From Porphyromonas crevioricanis (GTDB taxonomy: Bacteria; Bacteroidota; Bacteroidia; Bacteroidales; Porphyromonadaceae), in contig NZ_FUXH01000004.1 in NCBI RefSeq assembly GCF_900167225.1, forward strand, positions 87,437-151,436: 64,000 bases of DNA, read 5' to 3'. This document shows positions 36,261 to 44,141 of this stretch, piece by piece (the stretch's first letter is position 1; each line of letters starts with the position of its first letter). Under the pieces are notes generated by a model that had not been told where the DNA came from, made no database searches, and worked only from the letters and a program-made list of their open reading frames with translations. A program made the translations under genes and the position numbers.

Positions 36261-36282
36261 TGTGTCAAATCAAATACATTTG
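36253..36282 (+). promoter_or_regulatory. promoter of the HU-like gene, inside the inverted repeat copy
   Basis: TTG (36253-36255), 19-base spacer, TACATTTG (36275-36282). The -33 bases lie within the inverted repeat core at 36244-36260. The leader to the ATG at 36366 is about 77 bases. Confidence 0.65.
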
Positions 36283-36365
36283 CGTTATCGAACAAGAAGC
36301 CTTTGCCGAAAGTCAATACCTCCGACTTTGGCAAAGGAGGTAATAGGAGGAAATACTATTGATTT

Positions 36366-36833
36366 ATGGCTAACAAACCATTGCAGTTCATTCTTCTTGA
36401 ACGCAAATTGAACGTCGGTCCAAATGCCGGTAAAATCGTGCAAATCGCCCAACCAACGGGCAGACATCGAGTGAGTTTCCGCAGTTTCTGCGAACGGGTG
36501 GCCAAATCCACCACATTTAACCGTCAGGAAGTGGAAGCAGTATTGAACTACGCTACCGAGATTGCCCGAGACATCGTGGCAAATGGCGACATCGTAGAGT
36601 TCGGAGACCTGGGTACGCTCAAGCCTTCATTCAAAAGCAAATCCGTTCCTCAAGGTGAGGCCTTTAATGTCCAAAAACATATAGAAAAACCGGTTGTTCG
36701 GCTTTCTCCTTCACGCAAATACTTTACACTTACCGACGTGAGCTACGAACAGACGACCGCTAAACCAAAGAAAGACACGAAGCCTTCTACCCCCAAACCT
36801 GACGAAGGCGAGGATCCTGGTCTGGGTGCTTAA
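36366..36833 (+). CDS. HU-like (HU-HIG type) DNA-binding protein
   Basis: A 155-residue DNABII-like protein of the longer form common in Bacteroidota. The core includes PTGRHRVSFRSFCERVAKSTTFNRQEVEAVLNYATEIARDIVANGDIVEFGDLGTLKPSFKSKSV, with the HU fold's helix pair and the G-x-LGTL beta turn near 77-86. A Lys/Pro/Asp-rich tail (about 130-155) ends in EDPGLGA. Such proteins probably bind DNA as dimers; the role differs from housekeeping HU at 11151. Its promoter is built into the end of the 22-bp repeat array. The ClbS/DfsB gene follows 84 bases later. Confidence 0.85.
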   Translation: MANKPLQFILLERKLNVGPNAGKIVQIAQPTGRHRVSFRSFCERVAKSTTFNRQEVEAVLNYATEIARDIVANGDIVEFGDLGTLKPSFKSKSVPQGEAFNVQKHIEKPVVRLSPSRKYFTLTDVSYEQTTAKPKKDTKPSTPKPDEGEDPGLGA

Positions 36834-36917
36834 TCAATCCTGCGGAGCGACCGCTGATAGAGGCAATCGCTCCGCAACTTTTTTTACCGTGCAACATCAA
36901 TAAACAAGGGTATTAGT

Positions 36918-37454
36918 ATGGCACGAGCAACGACTAAAGCGGATTTGATAACATCTGCCAACGGGCAATTCGATAAACTGTGGAAACTCATCGACGGAAT
37001 GAATGAGGGACTACAAGATGCAACATTTGCGGAAGAAATGGCGACAATGGGCAAGGAGGCACATTGGAGCAGGGATAAAAACTTGCGTGATGTACTTGTT
37101 CATTTGTACGAATGGCATCAGTTATTATTGAATTGGGTAAAATCCAGTCAAGGTGGTGAGCACAAACCTTTTCTGCCAGAACCGTATAATTGGAAAACTT
37201 ATCCGAAAATGAATGTCGGTTTTTGGAAGAAACACCAAAGCACATCGCTCGCAGAGGCGAAGAAAATGCTAAAAGAAAGCCATGGAGATGTGATGACCAT
37301 AATTGAGACATTCTCCAACGACGAACTCTTTGCTAAGGGAGCTCTCGATTGGACGGGGACTTCCACTCTCGGCTCCTACTGTGTTTCGGTAACTGCAAGC
37401 CATTACGACTGGGCGATGAAGAAGATAAAAGCGCATATCAAGACTTCAAAATAA
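36918..37454 (+). CDS. ClbS/DfsB family four-helix-bundle protein
   Basis: A 178-residue protein of the DUF1706 (ClbS/DfsB) family, with MARATTKADLITSANGQFDKLWKLID at the start, DVLVHLYEWHQLLLNWV near 58-74, PYNWKTYPKMN near 90 and a final SVTASHYDWAMKKIKAHIK. The founding member ClbS is a hydrolase that protects E. coli from its own colibactin; most family members have unknown substrates and belong to the wider DinB-like fold. It sits alone after the HU-like gene and ends at a bidirectional terminator. It may be an acquired gene. Confidence 0.88.
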   Translation: MARATTKADLITSANGQFDKLWKLIDGMNEGLQDATFAEEMATMGKEAHWSRDKNLRDVLVHLYEWHQLLLNWVKSSQGGEHKPFLPEPYNWKTYPKMNVGFWKKHQSTSLAEAKKMLKESHGDVMTIIETFSNDELFAKGALDWTGTSTLGSYCVSVTASHYDWAMKKIKAHIKTSK

Positions 37455-37516
37455 ATAACCTCTCGTTACAAGCCACGCAAACATTGCATTGCCACAAACG
37501 ATATACCAAGAATTTA

Positions 37517-37558
37517 AGAGAGGGTGCCGTGTATAAAATTCAACGCAGCACCCTCTCT
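37517..37558. terminator. hairpin terminator between convergent genes
   Basis: AGAGAGGGTGC (37517-37527) pairs perfectly with GCACCCTCTCT (37548-37558). It lies between the ClbS/DfsB gene (+) and mrp (-). On the plus strand TTCT follows. Confidence 0.75.
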
Positions 37559-37588
37559 TTCTGAAAACAGAATAGAACATCAATGTCA

Positions 37589-38695
37589 CTAACTATTCAT
37601 GCTTACCTTCTCTGTCGGAGAGAGATGCTCATTGCGATAAGCAACTCGCTCTACCAATGAATGAGCCAACTGGCGAAAATAAATACCACTAAGAGAGTCC
37701 TCTTGGATTGCAGACGGTTCCCCATTGTCACATCCCTCACAAATACTCTGCACCAATGGTATTTGGGCTAAAAGCGGGATGCCTAACTCTTCAGCCAATT
37801 TCTTACCTCCATCTCTGCCGAAGATGTAGTACTTATTTTCCGGTAACTCGGCCGGGGTAAACCAAGCCATATTTTCAATTAACCCCAGTACGGGTACATT
37901 GATCTTGTCTTCAAGAAACATTCCAATACCCTTGATTGCATCTATCAATGCTATTTGTTGGGGAGTCGTCACAACTACGGCTCCTGTTAGGGCAATAGTC
38001 TGTACCATCGTAAGATGAATATCACTTGTGCCTGGAGGCATATCAATAAGGAAATAGTCCAGTTCCCCCCAATTGCCATCACTAATCAATTGCCGTAGTG
38101 CATTGCTGGCCATTGTTCCTCTCCACAAGACCGGACTATGCTTATCCACAAAGAATCCCATTGATAGGAGTTTAACTCCATGTACTTCAATCGGACTAAT
38201 CAATTCTCTTCCATCTACAACATCAAGAGTAGGTCTGGCATCTTCCGCATCGAACATTCGTGGCATAGATGGGCCAAAAACATCTGCATCAAGCAGGCCC
38301 ACCTTATATCCCTCTCTTGCCAAGGCAACTGCCAAATTAGCAGTAACAGTGCTTTTGCCTACTCCTCCCTTGCCGGAGAATACAGCTACGATGTTCTTAA
38401 CTCCCGGCAACAAAGGTCGTTCGGATGGAGCAACAGCTTCTTCTGGCAAGACAATCGATATATGATCCCGAATATCTACATCCTTGTCTACATAGGTGAG
38501 AATGGCAGTCTCACTGGCTTTCACCACAGACTTGATGAAAGGGTCTTTAGCCTTGGCAAAACGAAGAGAAAACGATACTTGCTTACCTTCAATGCAAATA
38601 TTCTCCACCATACCGGCTTCAATTAAATTCTTTCCGCTGCCAGGGTAACGGACTTTACTCAGTGCATCAACGATTGCTTCTTTAGTAATATTCAT
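37589..38695 (-). CDS. mrp: Mrp/ApbC iron-sulfur cluster carrier ATPase
   Basis: A 368-residue P-loop ATPase that binds and passes on iron-sulfur clusters. The N-terminal MIP18/DUF59 domain (about 1-85) has ALSKVRYPGSGKNLIEAGMV. The ATPase domain has the deviant Walker A FSGKGGVGKSTVTANLAVAL near 109-128, DADVFGPSMPRMF, and LIDMPPGTSDIHLT. Its ATG overlaps the trmB stop (TGATG). Fourth gene of the pepE-hypothetical-trmB-mrp unit. Confidence 0.94.
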   Translation of the reverse strand: MNITKEAIVDALSKVRYPGSGKNLIEAGMVENICIEGKQVSFSLRFAKAKDPFIKSVVKASETAILTYVDKDVDIRDHISIVLPEEAVAPSERPLLPGVKNIVAVFSGKGGVGKSTVTANLAVALAREGYKVGLLDADVFGPSMPRMFDAEDARPTLDVVDGRELISPIEVHGVKLLSMGFFVDKHSPVLWRGTMASNALRQLISDGNWGELDYFLIDMPPGTSDIHLTMVQTIALTGAVVVTTPQQIALIDAIKGIGMFLEDKINVPVLGLIENMAWFTPAELPENKYYIFGRDGGKKLAEELGIPLLAQIPLVQSICEGCDNGEPSAIQEDSLSGIYFRQLAHSLVERVAYRNEHLSPTEKVSMNS

Positions 38696-39477
38696 CAGTT
38701 GATCTCCTTATTTTTTTCCATAGCTTCGAGTGATCTGCGAGATCGATTAAAACTACGATAGCTATCAGGTTTTATATCTATATCTGGTTCCGTGAGGATC
38801 TTGCCTTGAGGTATCTGAAATGCGATATACTTGATACAAAGACCTCTATCCAGCCACTGCTGTTCGTAGTATGTTCGTATCCCCAGTACATCCCTGTCTA
38901 TGTTAGCAAAAGATCCTCCGTACAGATCCGAGGTGTCGTGCAACAGCTCAAGCCCATTGGCCTCAATCAAGGCTTTGGTGTAGGTGTACAGAAATGGGCT
39001 GTCTGTTTTGAGATGCAGCAAAGCTCCCGGGCAGCAGATCTCACTGTATAGCTTCAAGAAACGAGTCCCTGTAAGACGCTTACCAGCCTTTTTCATTTGT
39101 GGATCCGGGAAAGTAACCCATATTTCAGACACCTCTTCCGAGGCGAAAAACTCAGATAACAAACCAATGTCAGTACGAAGAAAAGCAGCATTCTTGATGT
39201 GCTCTTCATTGACCTGACGGGCCCCACTCCACATGCGGGCTCCCTTGATATCGATTCCGATAAAGTTTTTATCCGGGAAACGACGTGCTAACCCTACTGT
39301 GTATTCACCTTTACCACAACCTAACTCTAAAACAATAGGCTTCGTGTTGCCAAAAAGCTCTGTAGCCCAACTACCCCGAAACGGAAACCCCTCAGCCTGC
39401 AGTCTGGCAAAGGGGTATTGCAATACTCGTTCGTATTGCTCCATATCGGCGAATTTGGATAATTTATTCTTGCTCAA
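38695..39477 (-). CDS. trmB: tRNA (guanine-N7-)-methyltransferase
   Basis: Methylates G46 in the tRNA variable loop with S-adenosylmethionine. The 260-residue protein has the SAM motif VLELGCGKGEYTVGLA near 50-65, FIGIDIKGARMWSGARQ, and the TrmB-specific EIWVTFPDPQMKKAGKRLTGTRFLKLY with the PDPxxK catalytic segment, then LKTDSPFLY. It overlaps mrp by one base and follows the acidic hypothetical gene by 29 bases. Confidence 0.95.
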   Translation of the reverse strand: MSKNKLSKFADMEQYERVLQYPFARLQAEGFPFRGSWATELFGNTKPIVLELGCGKGEYTVGLARRFPDKNFIGIDIKGARMWSGARQVNEEHIKNAAFLRTDIGLLSEFFASEEVSEIWVTFPDPQMKKAGKRLTGTRFLKLYSEICCPGALLHLKTDSPFLYTYTKALIEANGLELLHDTSDLYGGSFANIDRDVLGIRTYYEQQWLDRGLCIKYIAFQIPQGKILTEPDIDIKPDSYRSFNRSRRSLEAMEKNKEIN

Positions 39478-39506
39478 TTTCGATGTGTATCTATTCTAAT
39501 CTGTTT

Positions 39507-39836
39507 TTATCTCTGCAAAGAGTCACAGTAATCCATCTCAGCATTTACAATTTCTTCAATTTCTTCAATCGAAAAGTGACCAATCTCATCGCGCTTGGCA
39601 TTCTTCTGGATGTACTCGCACATCTCCTCTACATCTATATCTATATCTATATCAACATCAGTATCTCCGTCGGTATCTTCATCGAGGTAGCCACGACTCT
39701 CGTAATAGTCATAGATAAGGTCGATAAAATAGGTGAGCTTGTCTGTATCCAACTTGGCAGAAAGACCTTTGGACAGATTGCTACGAATAAAGGCTACAGC
39801 GGCCTGGTCATCGTATTTGGAGAAATCCTCATTCAT
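39507..39836 (-). CDS. small acidic protein with Asp-rich dipeptide repeat
   Basis: A 109-residue acidic protein, family not recognised. Residues about 52-69 alternate Asp with Thr, Val or Ile (DTDGDTDVDIDIDIDVEE), encoded by imperfect six-base repeats. The flanks look like ordinary helical protein (FSKYDDQAAVAFIRSNLSKG; HFSIEEIEEIVNAEMDYCDS). It sits within the pepE-trmB-mrp unit, 44 bases after pepE, which supports real expression. A plus-strand frame covers the same bases but is its shadow. Confidence 0.72.
   Translation of the reverse strand: MNEDFSKYDDQAAVAFIRSNLSKGLSAKLDTDKLTYFIDLIYDYYESRGYLDEDTDGDTDVDIDIDIDVEEMCEYIQKNAKRDEIGHFSIEEIEEIVNAEMDYCDSLQR
39631..39685 (-). repeat. coding hexanucleotide repeat
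   Basis: Imperfect ATATCT/TCTATA hexamers (clearest at 39631-39653) running into related Asp-codon repeats. Slippage in steps of six would change the protein by two residues without shifting the frame. Confidence 0.75.
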
Positions 39837-39880
39837 AGGTAAAAAGATTCCGAATAGTATGTTTTATGTTCTATACTTAA

Positions 39881-40588
39881 TTATTGCAAAAGGAAATGCA
39901 AGTCTTGTCCCGGCTTCAGTTCTACAGTCTCCTTGCCATGACGGAAAACTCTCAAAGTCTTGTCTCCCTGCATTGAGATCTGAGTACCCTCCACTTTCAG
40001 CATACAGCCTTCTCTAAGCCCCACAACCCAACGATTGGGATTGGCAACGAGATACTCGGCGATACGCTGCTCCCGAGTCTCTCCGCCGTGTCCTTCGGGG
40101 TGTGCATCGAGATAGTGCGGATTAATCTGAAAAGGCACAAAGTTGAAGACGTCAAAAGAACGAGGCTGAACAATAGGCATATCGTTAGTCGTACAAAGAG
40201 TGGGACAAGCAACATTGGATCCTGCACTCCACCCGATATAGGGCACTCCACCGAGCACGCGCTCACGAATGGCCTCCAGAAGCCCCATTTCCTGCATTTT
40301 CTTAACCAGAATAAAAGTATTGCCTCCACCTACTACGATTGCATCAGCACGCGTCACGGCATCTATCGGACGCTGGGCCCTATGGATACTCACCACACGC
40401 TGGCCAAAAGAAGAAAAGCGTTTATTGACCTTCTCTTCGTACTCGTCATAGGTGTAAGTAACCGCAGCAAAGGGGATAAATACGATGTTGAGGGGACGAT
40501 TGCCCAGGAACTCACAGATGTGTTCCGAGGCTTTTTCCAAATAGCCCTCACCCGGACTGGCTGAGTTGCTGATAAGTAATAGTCTCAT
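39881..40588 (-). CDS. pepE: peptidase E (alpha-aspartyl dipeptidase, S51)
   Basis: A 235-residue S51 peptidase that cleaves dipeptides with N-terminal aspartate. Visible are AIVVGGGNTFILVKKMQEMGL, the nucleophile motif GWSAGSNVA (Ser near residue 120), and NPHYLDAHPEGHGGETREQRIAEYL, which holds the His expected near 157. Cytoplasmic, with no signal. It fits a species living on peptides. First gene of the pepE-hypothetical-trmB-mrp unit, with a -7 element 80 bases upstream. Confidence 0.92.
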   Translation of the reverse strand: MRLLLISNSASPGEGYLEKASEHICEFLGNRPLNIVFIPFAAVTYTYDEYEEKVNKRFSSFGQRVVSIHRAQRPIDAVTRADAIVVGGGNTFILVKKMQEMGLLEAIRERVLGGVPYIGWSAGSNVACPTLCTTNDMPIVQPRSFDVFNFVPFQINPHYLDAHPEGHGGETREQRIAEYLVANPNRWVVGLREGCMLKVEGTQISMQGDKTLRVFRHGKETVELKPGQDLHFLLQ

Positions 40589-40666
40589 TACGAGCTTTTG
40601 TTTGTTAATTGTCGTTTTTGGTAACTGTTAAGCAGCATAGACAGCTCACGCTTTCTACCCGCTTGG

Positions 40667-40674
40667 CAAAGATA
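40667..40674 (-). promoter_or_regulatory. -7 element for the pepE operon
   Basis: Minus strand TATCTTTG, full -7 match, about 79 bases before the pepE ATG. The -33 region is weak (TTAC in place of TTTG). Confidence 0.45.
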
Positions 40675-40939
40675 GTAAGTAGTTTAGAGTAACAGCTCCT
40701 TTGTGAGAGGAACAATTGACATAAAACTTATCCAAAACATTAGCCCATTCTTCATCAGGTGAGCCCCGTGTCAATTTATTTTCTCTTATTTCCCGTATAA
40801 GGCTTTATTTATAGATCGCACGGTTGTCTTACAACTAACTCTCTGCTAAGATTTACAGAGGATTCTGATATACGGTGAGGATTGAAGTAAATGGAAAGAG
40901 TGAATAAACTCTGTCGCCTGTGAAAGTTGCTTTTTTCGT

Positions 40940-40947
40940 TACATTTG
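40940..40947 (+). promoter_or_regulatory. -7 element for the Fur-purA-folC operon
   Basis: TACATTTG, full -7 match. The start point would be near 40954, leaving a leader of about 45 bases to the ATG at 40998 and excluding the earlier ATG at 40920. Confidence 0.5.
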
Positions 40948-40997
40948 TACGTGAATCTGAAGCCGACAATGTCGGCCTATTTCTACCTTGTCTAGAA

Positions 40998-41534
40998 ATG
41001 AAGCAGCCCGAATTGGATACATATTTGTCTCGTTTGCTGGAGGATTATTTGGCAGCCAATGGGTTGAACCATACCTCGGAACGCTTTGAAATACTTCGTG
41101 CAGTGTTGACTTTGGACAAGGAGGTAGAGCCTTTTTCGGCTCGCACAGTATACGAGCGACACCGAGATTTGGGAGGGCAGGCCGGTCGTAACTGTATATA
41201 CGACACGTTAATGCTATTGGAACGAGCTGCTATAGTGGTGAGAGTGCCTGTATTGGTAGGATCAGGAATCGGATACCTTTTGGGTTATCATTTCTCCAAT
41301 TCCATAGCTCACCTGTGCTTGTATTGCAATAAAATCCACCTGTATAAACGCAGCCGATTCTTAAATACCCTTTCCGTCATCCACCCGAAAGGTTGCGTAG
41401 TGGGTAGCAATTCGGTATTTCTCTACGGGATTTGTGCCCAATGTAGCTCCAAAAAGAGAAGACTAAGTCACACAAGAAATAAAAACAATAAACAGAGGTC
41501 AATAGGCCCTGTTTCTCAAAAAGATAAAAAATGA
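40998..41534 (+). CDS. Fur-family transcriptional regulator
   Basis: A 178-residue Fur-superfamily protein. The winged helix is in residues 1-85 (LNHTSERFEILRAVLTLDKEVEPFSARTVYERHRD; NCIYDTLMLLERAAIV). The C-terminal part has two Cys pairs, CLYCNK and CAQCSS, for structural zinc, but the usual His-rich HHDH sensing motif is replaced by HFSNSIAHLC. The frame begins at 40920, but that Met lies upstream of the -7 element, so I use 40998. It ends with a basic tail and overlaps purA by four bases. The sensed metal or signal is unclear. Confidence 0.82.
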   Translation: MKQPELDTYLSRLLEDYLAANGLNHTSERFEILRAVLTLDKEVEPFSARTVYERHRDLGGQAGRNCIYDTLMLLERAAIVVRVPVLVGSGIGYLLGYHFSNSIAHLCLYCNKIHLYKRSRFLNTLSVIHPKGCVVGSNSVFLYGICAQCSSKKRRLSHTRNKNNKQRSIGPVSQKDKK

Positions 41535-42793
41535 AAGTAGACGTATTACTCGGTCTCCAGTGGGGAGACGAGGGCAAAGGAAAGATCGTGGACGTATTGA
41601 CCCCGGCCTACGACATAGTAGCCCGTTTCCAAGGAGGACCGAATGCCGGACATACATTAGAGTTCGAGGGACAGAAATATGTGCTACGCTCTATACCGAG
41701 TGGCATATTCCAGGGAGATAAGATCAATGTGATGGGCAATGGTATAGTGCTAGATCCTGTCTTGTTTCGAGAAGAAGCTGAGGCTTTGGCCAAAAGCGGA
41801 CATAACCTACGAGAACGCTTAGTCATCTCACGCAAGGCGCATCTGATAATGCCTACACACAGGATGCTTGATGCTGCAAATGAAATTGCCAAAGGGGATG
41901 CCAAGATCGGGACTACCGGGAAAGGTATTGGACCAACTTATGCGGATAAGATCGGGCGTTATGGGCTGCGTGTAGGAGATATAGAGCAAGATTTCTCTGT
42001 TCGATACGAAAAAGCCAGAGATAGGCACGTAAAAATGTTGTCCGACTTAGGCTATCCAACAGAAGAGTTGGAGTCCTGTGAGAAGGAGTGGATGGAAGCA
42101 ATTGAATACCTAAGGACATATACTTTTGCAGACAGCGAATTTCTGATCAATCAGGCCCTGATTGAGGGGAAAAAGGTTCTGGCCGAAGGAGCACAGGGAT
42201 CATTGCTTGATGTGGACTTCGGTTCATATCCTTTTGTCACATCCAGCAATACAGTTGCTTCGGGATGTTGTACAGGTTTGGGGATTGCTCCAAGACGTAT
42301 CGGAGATGTATTCGGCATATTCAAGGCCTATTGTACTCGTGTGGGAGCAGGCCCATTCCCAACAGAATTGGATGACGAAATCGGCAATGAACTGTGTGAA
42401 AGAGGGCATGAGTTTGGTGCAGTGACAGGTCGTAGGCGTCGTTGTGGCTGGATCGACTTGGTGGCTCTACGCTATACGATCATGCTAAATGGAGTTACCA
42501 AACTCATCATGATGAAAAGCGATGTAATGGATACATTCCCCATTATTAAAGCATGTGTGGCGTACCGACACAACGGCGTAGAACTGAAGGATTTCCCGTA
42601 TGACATCACAGATGATATTACTCCCATATACCGCGAATTACCCGGTTGGCAAGAGCCTATGGACAAGATGACTCGAGACGACCAATTCCCAGTCAATTTC
42701 AAGCGTTATCTCGACTTTTTGGAAGAAGAACTGGGTGTACCTATCTTGATTGTCTCCGTAGGACCAGACCGTAATCAGACTATCATACGATGA
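41531..42793 (+). CDS. purA: adenylosuccinate synthetase
   Basis: Joins IMP and aspartate with GTP to form adenylosuccinate in AMP synthesis. The 420-residue protein shows the N-terminal GLQWGDEGKGKIVDVL (residues 6-21) with catalytic Asp, GGPNAGHTLEF with catalytic His41 region, GTTGKGIGPTYADK, GAQGSLLDVDFGSYPFVTSS and RRRRCGWIDLVALR. It starts inside the Fur gene (ATGA overlap) and its end overlaps folC by four bases. Confidence 0.97.
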   Translation: MKVDVLLGLQWGDEGKGKIVDVLTPAYDIVARFQGGPNAGHTLEFEGQKYVLRSIPSGIFQGDKINVMGNGIVLDPVLFREEAEALAKSGHNLRERLVISRKAHLIMPTHRMLDAANEIAKGDAKIGTTGKGIGPTYADKIGRYGLRVGDIEQDFSVRYEKARDRHVKMLSDLGYPTEELESCEKEWMEAIEYLRTYTFADSEFLINQALIEGKKVLAEGAQGSLLDVDFGSYPFVTSSNTVASGCCTGLGIAPRRIGDVFGIFKAYCTRVGAGPFPTELDDEIGNELCERGHEFGAVTGRRRRCGWIDLVALRYTIMLNGVTKLIMMKSDVMDTFPIIKACVAYRHNGVELKDFPYDITDDITPIYRELPGWQEPMDKMTRDDQFPVNFKRYLDFLEEELGVPILIVSVGPDRNQTIIR

Positions 42794-44088
42794 ATTATCA
42801 GGAAGCGATCGAGTATCTCTATCGCGCTACTCCGGTATTTCAACACAGTGGAGGCTCGGCATACAAGCCGGGTCTCAGTACTGTCATAGCCTTGTCAGAA
42901 GCCTTTGGTAACCCTCATTTGGCTCTGTGTTGCATCCACGTGGCAGGCACCAATGGGAAGGGCTCTACTTGTCACACACTAGCTGCTGTATTGCAAAAAG
43001 CTGGATACAAAGTTGGATTATTTACTTCACCTCATTTGGTAGACTTTCGTGAACGAATCCGTGTCAATGGGCAAAAGGTATCGGAAGAATATGTAGTGCA
43101 ATTCACCAAAGAGTCACAAACGCTTGTGGAGAAACTTAGACCCTCTTTCTTTGAGCTAACCACAGTGATGGCATTTAGCCACTTCGCAAAAGAAAAGGTG
43201 GATATAGCCGTGATAGAGGTTGGGATGGGAGGCCGACTGGACAGCACTAATATCATCAAGCCGATGTTGAGTATCATCACCGGTATCAGCCTTGATCACA
43301 CTCAATTCCTCGGTAATACGATAGAAGATATTGCAATCGAGAAAGCCGGGGTCATTAAGCCTCATGTTCCTGTAGTAGTAGGAGAAGCTAATAAATGTCT
43401 AAGGGAAATTTTCACCCAAAAGGCCTCTACTGAATACGCCCCTATTTATTTTGCAGAGGATAGTAAACATATTTTGGAAGCAAAGCTATCCGAGGACCAA
43501 AGTTATATTTCCTATCAAACAGCTTTGTGGGGAGAGATACAGTCCGGTTTGACCGGAGATGCCCAACCAATCAATGCTCGTACTGTAATGACGGCTATAA
43601 CCCTTTTGCAACAACGACTCCAGATCCCTACAAGTGCTATACAGTCTGGATTTAGGAATGTAATATCTCTTACCGGTTTGATGGGGCGTTGGCAAGTATT
43701 GGAGCATTCGCCTCTGCTTATTTGTGACACCGGACACAATGCCGGAGGTATAGCTCAAATTGTGAGTCGTCTGGAGAAGCTCAAAGTGACACATTTGCAT
43801 ATCATCTTTGGAATGGCTGCTGACAAAGATGTGAAACAGGTGCTGGAGCTTCTACCCAAACAAGCATATTACTATTTCTGCCAAGCCTCGGTAGACAGAG
43901 CTATGCCAGTGGACGAGTTATACTCTTTGGCCAAAGGCTGTGGCCTCGATGGAGAGAAATTCGTTTCCGTGGAGAAAGCATTGGCTTCTGCCCGAAAAAA
44001 AGCATCACAAGAGGATGCGCTCTTTGTCGGGGGGAGTAACTTCGTTGTGGCGGATCTGCTTTCCACCCTTCATTTACTGAAGAAATAG
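42790..44088 (+). CDS. folC: folylpolyglutamate synthase / dihydrofolate synthase
   Basis: Adds glutamate to dihydropteroate and to folates. The 432-residue Mur-ligase-like protein has the P-loop VAGTNGKGSTCHTLAAVL near 53-70, LFTSPHLVDFRERIRVNG, IEVGMGGRLDSTNII, GISLDHTQFLGNT and DTGHNAGGI. Its start overlaps purA by four bases. With folK (4.8 kb) and folP (22.2 kb) the window covers three folate steps at three loci. Confidence 0.95.
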   Translation: MNYQEAIEYLYRATPVFQHSGGSAYKPGLSTVIALSEAFGNPHLALCCIHVAGTNGKGSTCHTLAAVLQKAGYKVGLFTSPHLVDFRERIRVNGQKVSEEYVVQFTKESQTLVEKLRPSFFELTTVMAFSHFAKEKVDIAVIEVGMGGRLDSTNIIKPMLSIITGISLDHTQFLGNTIEDIAIEKAGVIKPHVPVVVGEANKCLREIFTQKASTEYAPIYFAEDSKHILEAKLSEDQSYISYQTALWGEIQSGLTGDAQPINARTVMTAITLLQQRLQIPTSAIQSGFRNVISLTGLMGRWQVLEHSPLLICDTGHNAGGIAQIVSRLEKLKVTHLHIIFGMAADKDVKQVLELLPKQAYYYFCQASVDRAMPVDELYSLAKGCGLDGEKFVSVEKALASARKKASQEDALFVGGSNFVVADLLSTLHLLKK

Positions 44089-44141
44089 ATTTCATAGACA
44101 ATATAATCATCACTTAATTATCAATCCAATATTCATTTCTT

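Larger units (their letters stand above)
40589..40997. other. 409-base divergent region between pepE and the Fur gene
   Basis: Apart from the two -7 elements at 40667 and 40940 I see no ORF, RNA gene or strong hairpin. No clear 19-bp Fur box palindrome is visible by eye. Confidence 0.45.

Noticed and set aside
39483..39842. 119-residue plus-strand ORF over the Asp-repeat gene
   Set aside because: The minus-strand frame fits the operon spacing; the plus frame reads the hexamers as an Ile/Tyr/Ser run.
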